DNA of 17,459 bases from Candidatus Poseidoniia archaeon (GTDB lineage Archaea; Thermoplasmatota; Poseidoniia; MGIII; CG-Epi1): positions 1 to 17,459 of the forward strand of contig JAKURS010000015.1 of the NCBI GenBank assembly GCA_022449705.1, written 5' to 3'. Every line of letters starts with the position of its first letter. Position 1 is the stretch's first letter. Made by a program: the position numbers and the translations under genes. Positions 7,914-14,584 of this stretch are shown one piece after another. The notes below the pieces were generated by a model. It made no database searches. It worked only from the letters and a program-made list of their open reading frames with translations, and was not told the DNA's origin.

Positions 7914-8327
7914 TCAGACCTTCGCCAGCCAGCCGGGCCGTGGTTCGCAGAGCGTGCCCTCGGTGAGCAGCGCCAGCAGTATCTCACGTGCCTTCTCCTC
8001 CGGGATGCGCACCCCGCGCGCCCGCACCAGCAGCTCATCCTCCTCGATTTCCCCGTCAGGCAGTGCGTCGAGCAGCCGCGACCGCATGTCGCCGTGCGGG
8101 GTCGCCTCGGGCGCGAAAATCTCATCCGCCTTCAGCGCCGGCGCCGTGAGCTCGTCCTTCACTCTCGCAATCGCGCCCGCCAGCTCCGCCTGCGCGTCGT
8201 GCCGCTCCCAGACGCGCACCTTGTCGAGCGCCATGCGGTAACCGCAGCGCTGGCAGCCGGCGCTGCGGTGTACTAGCTCGACCGACCGCACGGCGTGGCA
8301 CTTGGGGCAGGCGACGACGCCGAACAC
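7914..8327 (-). CDS. Zinc-ribbon plus winged-helix protein (DUF5817-like)
   Basis: With the GTG start at 8327 the protein has 137 residues. It opens MFGVVACPKCHAV and completes a four-cysteine zinc ribbon with CQRCGY (Cys 7, 10, 25, 28). A basic/charged linker helix follows (VRVWERHDAQAELAGAIARVKDE), then a C-terminal winged-helix-like segment (from about residue 82, MRSRLLDALPDGEIEEDELLVRA to the end). The ribbon and following helix resemble the uncharacterised archaeal DUF5817 family (recognised by pattern, not searched). An ATG at 8351 would add eight residues. I prefer 8327 because a cataatg element is centred 26 nt from it and the family-like sequence begins there. Nucleic-acid binding is likely; the process is unknown. 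It is upstream of eL41 and pheT on the same strand. Confidence 0.75.
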   Translation of the reverse strand: MFGVVACPKCHAVRSVELVHRSAGCQRCGYRMALDKVRVWERHDAQAELAGAIARVKDELTAPALKADEIFAPEATPHGDMRSRLLDALPDGEIEEDELLVRARGVRIPEEKAREILLALLTEGTLCEPRPGWLAKV

Positions 8328-8348
8328 GCGTCGGGAACGCGCAGCCTG

Positions 8349-8358
8349 CATAATGTTT
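8349..8358. promoter_or_regulatory. Shared AT-rich promoter element, zinc-ribbon gene / lysE-family gene
   Basis: The run cataatgttt is the only AT-rich stretch between the two divergent genes. On the minus strand it is centred about 26 nt before the GTG at 8327. On the plus strand it is about 30 nt before the ATG at 8384. It is suggested as a bidirectional TATA element from spacing alone. Confidence 0.4.
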
Positions 8359-8383
8359 TCACCCGTGCCGCATCCACACTGCC

Positions 8384-8989
8384 ATGGAACTGGCGGTGCT
8401 GGCGCAAATTGGCGTGGTGTGCGTGCTGGGGGCGATGTCGCCCGGCCCCAGCCTTGCCGTCGTCCTGCGTAACACCGTCGCTGGCGGGCGGCTGCGCGGG
8501 GTGATGACCGGGCTCGGCCACGGTATCGGCTTCTTCTTCTACGCGCTGCTCGCCGTCTCGGGACTGGCGGTGGTAATGGCGGCCGGCGATACGGTGTTTC
8601 GGGCGCTGCAGTGGGGCGGCGCGGCGGTGCTGGTCTGGCTCGGTTGGCAGTTTCTGCGCTCCGACGGAGCGGAAGTCGCAGACCACGACAGCGGCGGTCG
8701 CGAGGGCTTCGTCGCCGGCTTCCTGGTCGCGTTCCTCAACCCCAAGATTCTTGCGTTCTTCGTTGCCGTTTTCTCGCAGTTCATCGAGCCCGGCCTTGCG
8801 CTGGGCGACCGGCTGGTGATTGCGCTGCTTGCCGGCATAATCGATGCGAGCTGGTACATGCTCGTCGCGACTGTGATTGCCGGCACGCCGCTGCTCGATG
8901 CCTTGCGGCGCCATGCATGGGCAATCGACCGCGCCGTCGGTAGCCTGCTGCTGCTACTCGCCGCGGCTCTGCTGCTCCGCACCTTCTGA
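8384..8989 (+). CDS. LysE/RhtB-family amino-acid exporter
   Basis: A 201-residue membrane protein of the LysE superfamily, which exports amino acids or related small molecules. The family N-terminal signature is clear: GAMSPGPSLAVVLRNTVAGG at about 16-35, followed by GVMTGLGHGIG. Six or so hydrophobic segments can be drawn: about 4-22, 42-68, 70-88, a long segment around GFVAGFLVAFLNPKILAFFVAVFSQF in two halves (with the conserved NPK turn), 142-166, and a final very hydrophobic helix (LLLLLAAALLL) at the C-terminus. The ATG at 8384 follows an AT-rich element by about 30 nt. asnS begins 40 bp downstream on the same strand. The substrate cannot be named; specificity varies widely in this family (lysine, threonine, homoserine, cysteine and others). 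Confidence 0.9.
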   Translation: MELAVLAQIGVVCVLGAMSPGPSLAVVLRNTVAGGRLRGVMTGLGHGIGFFFYALLAVSGLAVVMAAGDTVFRALQWGGAAVLVWLGWQFLRSDGAEVADHDSGGREGFVAGFLVAFLNPKILAFFVAVFSQFIEPGLALGDRLVIALLAGIIDASWYMLVATVIAGTPLLDALRRHAWAIDRAVGSLLLLLAAALLLRTF

Positions 8990-9029
8990 CGGCAAAGCGT
9001 TTTGGACCCGCCGCACGGTCGGTGGCCGG

Positions 9030-10370
9030 ATGGAGTACCCTGAGTTCCCCGACCACTCGCGCTTCACCCCCGCCGCGAGCGTACTCGCCGGTGCCGGCGA
9101 AGGTGAGGTCACGGTGCGCGGCTGGGTCTATCGCACCCGCAGCTCGGGCAAGCTGGCGTTCGTCGTCATTCGCGATGCAACCGGCATCCTGCAGTGCACG
9201 GTCTCGCAGGCGAAAGTCACTGAGGGAGATTTCGCCGCGGCGTGCAAGGCACTGCGTGAGTCATCGGTCATTGTCACTGGTACCCCTGCCGCCGACGACC
9301 GTGCTCCCGGCGGCTTCGAACTGCGTGCCACGCGCTTCGAGGTGCTACATTACGCAGAGACGTTCCCGATTACCAAGGACCTGGGCGATGAGCACCTGCT
9401 CGACAACCGCCACCTCTGGCTGCGCAGCCGGTCAATGGTCGACGCGCTGAAAGTGCGTGCGACCGCCTTCGGCGCCTTTCGGGGCTTCTGGGACTCGCAG
9501 GGCTACACCGAGGTGCAATCGCCCTCGTTCGTCTCGGGCGCCTGCGAAGGCGGTTCGTCACTCTTCGACGCCTTCTACCCCGATGAGTCCGCCAAGGATG
9601 GCAAGGTGTTCTATGCCCACCTTTCGCAGTCATGGCAGCTCTACGCCGAGGCGACCATGTTCGGCCTCGAACGCATCTACACGCTGGCGCCCTCGTTCCG
9701 CGCTGAGAAGTCGCGCACCCGCCGCCACCTGACCGAGTTCTGGCACGGCGAGGTCGAGGCGGCGTGGGTCCACAACGAGCAGATGATGACTCAGGAAGAG
9801 GCGATGCTCACTGCAATCATTGAGGCGGTGCTGGCGCGCAACCGCTCTGAACTGGAGCGGCTCGGCCGCGACCCTGCCACTCTGGAAGCAGTGAAGCCGC
9901 CTTTCGAGCGATTGAAGTATGCCGAAGTGCTCGAGCAACTGAACGGGAAGGGGTTCGACCTGGCGTGGGGCGATGACTTTGGCTACCGCGAGGAGAAGGC
10001 TCTGACACAGGAGCGCAGCCAGCCGCTCTACATTACCCACTTTCCCCGGGAAAAGGGATTCTACCACCGCCCCGACCCGGCGGAACCGCAGGCACTGGTG
10101 TGCCACGACCTGCTCGCGCCGGAGGGCTATGGCGAGATTATCGGCGGCGGCGAGCGCGTCTGGTCACCGGATGAACTGGCGGAGCGTATCACTGAAGAGG
10201 GGATGGAGCCGGAATCGTACGGCTGGTATCTTGACCTCAGGAAGTTCGGCAGCGTTCCCCACTCCGGTTTCGGCTTGGGGCTCGACCGGCTGGTTGCGTG
10301 GCTCTGCGGTGCCGAACACATCCGGGACGTAATCGCGTTCCCGCGCACCATGCGGCGCACGACCCCGTAG
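9030..10370 (+). CDS. asnS: Asparaginyl-tRNA synthetase
   Basis: Class IIb synthetase charging tRNA-Asn directly. The frame is open back to 8877, but that part overlaps the lysE-family gene; the ATG at 9030 (MEYPEF) gives 446 residues, normal for the family. An N-terminal OB-fold anticodon-binding domain (VTVRGWVYRTRSSGKLAFVVIRD in pieces, residues 27-49) leads to the catalytic domain: SACEGG near 170, motif 2 FRAEKSRTRRHLTEFWHGEVE (split around 223-243) and motif 3 GFGLGLDRLVAW (about 414-425), ending DVIAFPRT. The GEIIGGGERVWS and SYGWYLDLRKFGSVPHSG stretches separate it from aspartyl-tRNA synthetase. So this organism need not rely on transamidation for Asn-tRNA. No strong TATA or Shine-Dalgarno motif precedes it; it may be read with the exporter gene. 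It converges on the HEAT gene with an 18-bp gap. Confidence 0.95.
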   Translation: MEYPEFPDHSRFTPAASVLAGAGEGEVTVRGWVYRTRSSGKLAFVVIRDATGILQCTVSQAKVTEGDFAAACKALRESSVIVTGTPAADDRAPGGFELRATRFEVLHYAETFPITKDLGDEHLLDNRHLWLRSRSMVDALKVRATAFGAFRGFWDSQGYTEVQSPSFVSGACEGGSSLFDAFYPDESAKDGKVFYAHLSQSWQLYAEATMFGLERIYTLAPSFRAEKSRTRRHLTEFWHGEVEAAWVHNEQMMTQEEAMLTAIIEAVLARNRSELERLGRDPATLEAVKPPFERLKYAEVLEQLNGKGFDLAWGDDFGYREEKALTQERSQPLYITHFPREKGFYHRPDPAEPQALVCHDLLAPEGYGEIIGGGERVWSPDELAERITEEGMEPESYGWYLDLRKFGSVPHSGFGLGLDRLVAWLCGAEHIRDVIAFPRTMRRTTP

Positions 10371-10388
10371 GGCAACCCGCGGTCTTGT

Positions 10389-11195
10389 TCAGCCGCCGCG
10401 CTTCAGCAGTGTACGCGCGACGTTGCCTTCCTTGTTGATGTAATAGAGCCAGCCCGGCTCACGCGTGACGCCAGCGTCAGCGACCTTCTCACCGCCGCCG
10501 CCCTTCTGCGTGCCGCGCGCCATGCGGGTGCGCCAGACGTCGCCATCCTTGCCGAGGTAGTAGAGGTAGCCCGATTCCTTTTCGAGTGATGTCTCGGCGA
10601 CCACGCCACTTTCGCCTTCCGGCTTCGGTGCCGGCGGCCGGAACCTTTTGCGCAGCCCGCGCGGCTTGCGGCGCGGCTTCCAGTTCTCGACCAGCGCCTG
10701 ACCCTCGGGTCCGTGCCGCATCAGCGACCCGGCGGCGCGGTCGCGGACGTGCGGGTTGGGATCGCCCAGGGCCTGGCCCAGCGCCGCCGTGGCGCCACCG
10801 CCGGGAAATCGCGCCAGCCCTTTGGCCGCCTGCCAGCGCACATAGTGGTCGGGGCTGGTGAGCCCCTTCACGAGGTAAGGTATGCCCTCTCCGCTGCTGA
10901 CGCGGCCGATGGCATCCATTACTACTCGTTGTAAGAAGAAGTCGCCCGTGTTGAGCCCGTCGTTGACCAGCACCTCGAGTGCCTGCTCGCCCATACTGCC
11001 GAACAGCTCCAGCGCCGCCTGCCGTACGAAGTGGTCGCCGTTGTCCAGCTGCGCTACCAGCGCGGCAGCAATCTGCTTCTCGCGGAACGGAATCTGCGCC
11101 TCGAGCTGTTCCAGTGCGTCACGGCGCGCCTGCGCGTCCTCGCGGCCAAGATGCGTTATCAGTTCTTCAACATCACTACCAAACACCTGAATCAC
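10389..11195 (-). CDS. HEAT-repeat protein with duplicated C-terminal YY/DGDV motif
   Basis: A 268-residue protein in three parts. Residues about 8-170 are HEAT-like helical repeats (for example FVRQAALELFGSMG, YVRWQAAKGLARFPG, HVRDRAAGSLMRHG), a protein-binding solenoid. Residues 172-190 are very basic (KPRRKPRGLRKRFRPPAPK). The C-terminus holds two copies of one motif: GYLYYLGKDGDVWRT (209-223) and GWLYYINKEGNVART (248-262), each followed by a basic/Arg-Gly stretch and separated by a Gly-Lys-rich linker. I do not recognise the repeat as a named domain; it looks like a small beta hairpin. The start ATG at 11195 is 27 nt from a TATA-like element shared with glpQ, implying a leaderless message. 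No signal peptide or membrane span is present. A scaffold or nucleic-acid-associated role is possible given the basic patch, but this is speculation. Confidence 0.8.
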   Translation of the reverse strand: MIQVFGSDVEELITHLGREDAQARRDALEQLEAQIPFREKQIAAALVAQLDNGDHFVRQAALELFGSMGEQALEVLVNDGLNTGDFFLQRVVMDAIGRVSSGEGIPYLVKGLTSPDHYVRWQAAKGLARFPGGGATAALGQALGDPNPHVRDRAAGSLMRHGPEGQALVENWKPRRKPRGLRKRFRPPAPKPEGESGVVAETSLEKESGYLYYLGKDGDVWRTRMARGTQKGGGGEKVADAGVTREPGWLYYINKEGNVARTLLKRGG

Positions 11196-11218
11196 CTGCC
11201 CGAGCCACCCGTCAGACC

Positions 11219-11226
11219 ATATAAAA
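11219..11226. promoter_or_regulatory. Bidirectional TATA-like element, HEAT gene / glpQ
   Basis: The near-palindromic atataaaa (ttttatat on the minus strand) is centred about 27 nt from the HEAT gene ATG (minus strand) and 23-24 nt from the glpQ GTG (plus strand). Only 50 bp separate the two start codons, so one AT element apparently drives two leaderless transcripts in opposite directions. Confidence 0.6.
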
Positions 11227-11245
11227 ACGTCGCGTATCCCACCCC

Positions 11246-11932
11246 GTGCACCTCATCGCCCACCGTGGCCGTTCGGAGGCGGGCCATCCCGACAACACCC
11301 TGGCGGCGTTCGCGGCTGCCCTCGACGAGGGTGCCGACATGGTCGAGTGCGACGTGCGGCGCCTCGCCGACGGCGAGCTCGCCTGCTTCCACGACGCTGC
11401 CATTGCGGGCCGGCCGCTGGCATCGCTGTCGCACTCCGAGCTGGAGGTACTGGCCGGCTTTGCAGTGCCGCGGCTGGAGGAGCTGGCGCAGCTATGCCGT
11501 GAGCGCGGTGCGGGGCTCGACCTCGAGCTGAAGGAGCGCGGCTGCGCCGTCGAAGCACTCGCCGCCGTCACTGGCCTTACGGAGCTCTGGGTCACGTCGT
11601 TCCACGATGACGTGGTGCGCGAAGTTCTCGCCGCGCAGCCCGGCACCCACGCTGGGCTGCTGCTGGGCGCCCCGCGCGGCGGCCTGCGCCTCCGCTTCAG
11701 CGAGCTGTTCCCCGCTAGGCGACTGCGCGGCTGCGGTGCCCGCTTTGTCGCGCCTAACTGGCGGCTGCTGCAACTCGGTTTCCTGCGCCGCATGCGGAGG
11801 GCCGGGTTCCCGGTGCTCGCCTGGACCGTCAACGATTCTCGACAGGCGCAGCGGCTGGCGGCTGCCGGCGTTGCTGCCATCGCCATCGACCGGCCGAGAG
11901 AGCTGCGCTCTGCGCTCGAACCGCGCGCTTAA
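11246..11932 (+). CDS. glpQ: Glycerophosphodiester phosphodiesterase
   Basis: Hydrolyses glycerophosphodiesters to an alcohol and sn-glycerol phosphate (GDPD family, TIM barrel). The 228 residues fit the compact cytosolic group, and no signal peptide is seen. Residues visible are AHRG with catalytic His6 and Arg7, PDNT (15-18), ECDV with Glu34 and Asp36 (metal ligands), the second catalytic His49 in CFHDA, the LDLELKE strand, and the family-typical AWTVND near the C-terminus. The start is a GTG at 11246, placed 23-24 nt after a TATA-like element, so a leaderless GTG start is likely. Its stop codon overlaps the TATA-like element of pus10 downstream. In an archaeon the substrate would be lipid head-group breakdown products, either its own ether lipids or scavenged ester lipids; which one is not shown by sequence. 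Confidence 0.92.
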   Translation: MHLIAHRGRSEAGHPDNTLAAFAAALDEGADMVECDVRRLADGELACFHDAAIAGRPLASLSHSELEVLAGFAVPRLEELAQLCRERGAGLDLELKERGCAVEALAAVTGLTELWVTSFHDDVVREVLAAQPGTHAGLLLGAPRGGLRLRFSELFPARRLRGCGARFVAPNWRLLQLGFLRRMRRAGFPVLAWTVNDSRQAQRLAAAGVAAIAIDRPRELRSALEPRA

Positions 11933-11934
11933 AA
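11929..11934 (+). promoter_or_regulatory. TATA-like element of the pus10-rpl21e-rpoF operon
   Basis: The word ttaaaa spans the glpQ stop codon and is centred 25-26 nt before the in-frame GTG at 11957. This spacing matches other transcription units in the window and is the main reason for preferring that GTG over the one at 11945. Confidence 0.45.
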
Positions 11935-11956
11935 CGGCCGGCAGGTGCGCGCGGAC

Positions 11957-13216
11957 GTGGACCTCAGGGCATTTGCGGAACTCGCGCAACGGGAGCGGCT
12001 CTGCCTCGGCTGCACCGGCCGGCTGGCCGCCAGGCTGGGATATGGCCTCGGCAACCACGAGCGCGGGCAGGCGCTGCTCGCGACGCGGGCGATGCTGGCG
12101 GAAGCGGAGGACGAAGCGGGCGAGGCACCCTACTTCCACGGCGGCACGCCAGCCCCCACTTCGAACGAGTGCGGCCTCTGCGAGGGATTGTGCGGTGAGG
12201 TGGCGCAGCTGGCGCGGCTGGTGCTTGACGCTGTCGAAGGCGTCGAGCTGGAGACCTTCCAGGTCGGCACGCTGGTCGACAAAGAAATCCTGGTGCGCGA
12301 AAAGGAGCTGCAAATGGCTTCAGGGGGCCATGGCGAGCCGCTCAAGTCTCAGCTGAATCGCGAAATCGGCTCGCGCGTCGCCGGTGTGAGCGGGCTGGCG
12401 CCGGAGCGCGACAGCCCTGATGCGGTCATCGTGGTTGATACGCGCTACGACACCGTTGATTTGCAGCTGCGCTCGCTTTTCATTGAAGGCCGCTATACCA
12501 AGGCGGACCGCACTATCCCGCAGACGCGCTGGCCCTGCCGCGAATGCCGCGGCCGCGGCTGCGAGCGGTGCGACGGCAGCGGCCAGATGTACCCGGAGTC
12601 GGTCCAGTCGCTGGTCGCCGGCCCGCTGCTCGAGGCTGCTGGTGCGAGTGAGGATAAATTCCACGGCATGGGGCGCGAGGATATCGACGCCACGATGCTG
12701 GGCGAGGGGCGGCCGTTCGTGCTCGAGCTGCGGCAGCCGAAGGTGCGCAGCCTCGACCTGGCGGCGCTCGAAAAGGTAATCAACGCCGCCGCCGCAGGGC
12801 GCATCACCGCAAATGGCTTCGTGTGGGTCGAGCGGCCACGCGTGGCAGAGCTCAAGGAGACGGTGTGTGACAAGACCTATCGTGTTGACATCAGCTGCGA
12901 CCCGCCGGTCGAAATCGAAAGGCTTAAGAAAGGCGCACAGCGGTTGGCCGGCAAGGTCGTCGAACAGCGTACTCCCACCCGGGTGTCCCATCGACGGGCG
13001 GATTTGGTCCGGCCGCGCCGTGTCGAGAGCATGAAACTGCTTTCCGCCGACGGTGCAAGCGCCGAACTGGAAATCCGCGCGCAGCATGGGACCTACATCC
13101 GGGAACTGGTGAGTGGCGATGGCGGGCGCACGTCGCCCAGCCTTGCCAAGCTGGTCGGCGCCGAATGCCGGGTGGAGGTGCTGGACGTCCTGCACCTGCA
13201 TTTGGAGGAGACATGA
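11957..13216 (+). CDS. pus10: tRNA pseudouridine synthase Pus10 (positions 54/55)
   Basis: Makes pseudouridine at tRNA positions 54 and 55 in archaea. Two in-frame GTG starts exist, 11945 and 11957. I use 11957 (419 residues) because the TATA-like element lies 25-26 nt away and the sequence from MDLRAF matches a usual Pus10 N-terminus. Counting from 11945, zinc-type cysteines occur as CLGC (20-23), CGLC (76-79), and CREC...CERC (198-209), with a THUMP-type region between. The catalytic block GREDIDATMLGEGRPFVLEL holds the active-site Asp, and HGTYIRELVSGDGGRTSPSL is the family C-terminal motif. In family members I recall, the Asp motif is usually DVR or DAR; here it is DAT, a possible Arg-to-Thr change. 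The stop overlaps the rpl21e start (ATGA). It is the first gene of a classical euryarchaeal cluster. Confidence 0.93.
   Translation: MDLRAFAELAQRERLCLGCTGRLAARLGYGLGNHERGQALLATRAMLAEAEDEAGEAPYFHGGTPAPTSNECGLCEGLCGEVAQLARLVLDAVEGVELETFQVGTLVDKEILVREKELQMASGGHGEPLKSQLNREIGSRVAGVSGLAPERDSPDAVIVVDTRYDTVDLQLRSLFIEGRYTKADRTIPQTRWPCRECRGRGCERCDGSGQMYPESVQSLVAGPLLEAAGASEDKFHGMGREDIDATMLGEGRPFVLELRQPKVRSLDLAALEKVINAAAAGRITANGFVWVERPRVAELKETVCDKTYRVDISCDPPVEIERLKKGAQRLAGKVVEQRTPTRVSHRRADLVRPRRVESMKLLSADGASAELEIRAQHGTYIRELVSGDGGRTSPSLAKLVGAECRVEVLDVLHLHLEET
13204..13210 (+). promoter_or_regulatory. Shine-Dalgarno site of rpl21e
   Basis: GGAGGAG sits 2 nt before the ATG at 13213, inside the end of pus10. 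It fixes the eL21 start at 13213 rather than the upstream in-frame ATG at 13165. It contrasts with the leaderless first genes of the window. Confidence 0.65.
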
Positions 13217-13503
13217 AGCGGTCAAAGGGTCTACGCAGCGGTTCGCGTTACAAGCTCTCACGCAGGGCGCGCGAGCGCGGGCTCTCACCGATTACCCGCA
13301 CCCTCGAGCAGTTTGGCGTGGGCGAGCTGGTCAATATCGTGATTGACCCTTCGGTCCAGCGAGGGCAGCCTCATCACCGTTTCCACGGGCTGACCGGCAA
13401 TGTTACTGGGATGCAGGGCAAGGCCTACGTTGTGCGCGCCAATATGGGCAACGCCGTGAAACAGCTGATTATACGCCCCGTGCACCTGAGGCGGGCGAGG
13501 TAG
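13213..13503 (+). CDS. rpl21e: 50S ribosomal protein eL21
   Basis: Large-subunit ribosomal protein of 96 residues, normal for archaeal eL21. It begins MKRSKGLRSGSRYKLSRRAR, the usual basic, glycine-rich start, and contains the SH3-like barrel with the diagnostic HHRFHGLTGNVTGMQGKAYVV segment and the closing KQLIIRPVHLRR. The start ATG overlaps the pus10 stop by 4 bp and is preceded by GGAGGAG. rpoF follows after only 2 bp. The order pus10, rpl21e, rpoF, DUF655 is a widely conserved euryarchaeal arrangement, so co-transcription is very likely. Confidence 0.96.
   Translation: MKRSKGLRSGSRYKLSRRARERGLSPITRTLEQFGVGELVNIVIDPSVQRGQPHHRFHGLTGNVTGMQGKAYVVRANMGNAVKQLIIRPVHLRRAR
13497..13500 (+). promoter_or_regulatory. 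Shine-Dalgarno site of rpoF
   Basis: GAGG ends 5 nt before the rpoF ATG at 13506 and overlaps the final codons of rpl21e. It supports the start at 13506, and with it the unusual N-terminal half of this RpoF. Confidence 0.5.
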
Positions 13504-13505
13504 TC

Positions 13506-14042
13506 ATGGACGAACCACAGCCAGTGCCGCTGGGCATAGTGAAAGACCTGCTCGAGGCAGAGCTGGGCGTTCGCGAGAACAAGCATCGTTGCCGTGACTG
13601 CGGCCACTTCCAGCCGCTGCCCAAGGAGTCAGAGGAATCGGAGGCGGAGGAGCAGGAGGCTCCGGAGGAGACGCCCGCGACCGATGGGGAGGAGCAGGGC
13701 GAGTCGGAGGACGCTGAGGCGCCGGAGCCTCCCAAGGGGCCGCCATGCGACAGCTGCGGTTCGCACAACCTGGACCTGATTGAGCAGATACAGTACGAGC
13801 ACCGGCTGGCGCTGGACCATGTGCGCCACCTGACGCGCGTGACCCGCGCGCAGGCCGAGGGCATCATGCAGGTGGTCGGTGGGCTGGAGCACGTGGATGA
13901 CTTCTACGCCGCCAAGATTGCCGACATTCTGCCGACGCATCCCAACGACGTACGCGCCATCTTCGCGCGTGAGCGGTTCACGCTCGGGCAGGACGAAATC
14001 GCCGCCATCATTGCTGCCGTCCAGGAGCACACGGAGGCATAG
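13506..14042 (+). CDS. rpoF: RNA polymerase subunit RpoF (Rpb4) with inserted split zinc ribbon and acidic linker
   Basis: RpoF pairs with RpoE to form the polymerase stalk that binds nascent RNA and helps open promoters. Archaeal RpoF is usually about 105-120 residues; this one has 178. The family start PVPLGIVKDLLEAE (6-19) and the family body YEHRLALDHVRHLTRV (97-112) through AKIADILPTHPNDVRAIFARER to the HRDC-like end (161-175) are both present. Between them lies an insertion: CRDC (Cys29, Cys32), a Glu/Ser/Pro-rich acidic stretch from about 39 to 77, then CDSC (Cys81, Cys84). The four cysteines look like a zinc ribbon split by a disordered acidic linker. A GAGG site and 2-bp spacing from rpl21e support the start, so the insertion is part of one protein, not a fusion artefact across a wrong start. 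DUF655 follows 2 bp later. Confidence 0.88.
   Translation: MDEPQPVPLGIVKDLLEAELGVRENKHRCRDCGHFQPLPKESEESEAEEQEAPEETPATDGEEQGESEDAEAPEPPKGPPCDSCGSHNLDLIEQIQYEHRLALDHVRHLTRVTRAQAEGIMQVVGGLEHVDDFYAAKIADILPTHPNDVRAIFARERFTLGQDEIAAIIAAVQEHTEA
14033..14037 (+). promoter_or_regulatory. Shine-Dalgarno site of the DUF655 gene
   Basis: GGAGG lies 7 nt before the ATG at 14045, inside the last codons of rpoF. This is the best-placed Shine-Dalgarno motif in the window. Confidence 0.6.
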
Positions 14043-14044
14043 CG

Positions 14045-14584
14045 ATGGAGGAGTACGCCTGCGTGCTGGATATCCTGCCGGAAGGCCGCCCCGACGGAAA
14101 GCGCCGCTTCCGGCGCGAGGCGGTGGTCTATGGACTGGGTGTGGAGGAGTTCAAGATTTTCGAAATGGCCCCGATTCCGGGTGCCCCGGTCAACATCGGC
14201 GACCGGGTCTTCATCGGTAAGGAGGCTGGCGAACGGACGCAGATCGAGCGGGTGCGCGCCCGTGTAAGCTATACCGACCTGACGCACACGGCGCAGACGG
14301 AGCTCGGCTTCCTGCTGGAGGAGCTGATTGGCGAGCAGGAGGAGAAATTCATCCAGTTCTACAACCATGCCGGCCCTATTTCGCGCCGCTACCACACGCT
14401 CGAGCTGCTGCCAGGACTGGGCAAGAAGACCATGGAGGCGATTGTCGCACACCGCCCCTATGCCAGCTTCAGTGACATGGAGGCGAAAGTATCTAATTTC
14501 CGGCATCCCGGCAAATACATAGCCTCCCGCATCGAGCATGAAATCCGGGAGCCGGACCAGAAGTACCGGCTCTTCGTCCGTTAG
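14045..14584 (+). CDS. DUF655 family protein (OB-fold-like plus helix-hairpin-helix)
   Basis: A 179-residue protein of the conserved archaeal DUF655 family, normal in length. The N-terminal half is beta-rich with the typical EEYACVLDILPEG and APVNIGDRVFIGKE stretches. The C-terminal half has HTLELLPGLGKKTMEAIV, a helix-hairpin-helix DNA/RNA-binding motif (about 118-135), and the closing ISRRY...FRHPGKYIASRI region. Exact function is unknown. Its constant place after rpl21e and rpoF, and often before ksgA in other euryarchaea, suggests a role linked to RNA polymerase or ribosome biogenesis. It starts 2 bp after rpoF with a good Shine-Dalgarno motif. Its TAG stop shares bases TTAG with the stop of the convergent lipoprotein gene. 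ksgA, the usual next gene, is not here but at 2770. Confidence 0.92.
   Translation: MEEYACVLDILPEGRPDGKRRFRREAVVYGLGVEEFKIFEMAPIPGAPVNIGDRVFIGKEAGERTQIERVRARVSYTDLTHTAQTELGFLLEELIGEQEEKFIQFYNHAGPISRRYHTLELLPGLGKKTMEAIVAHRPYASFSDMEAKVSNFRHPGKYIASRIEHEIREPDQKYRLFVR

Noticed and set aside
8877..9029. N-terminal extension of asnS
   Set aside because: It lies over the lysE-family gene and is Cys/Arg-rich shadow sequence; the OB-fold begins just after the ATG at 9030.
12320..13288. 322-residue open frame on the minus strand
   Set aside because: It is antisense to pus10 and rpl21e, both clearly real; no promoter or family motif supports it.
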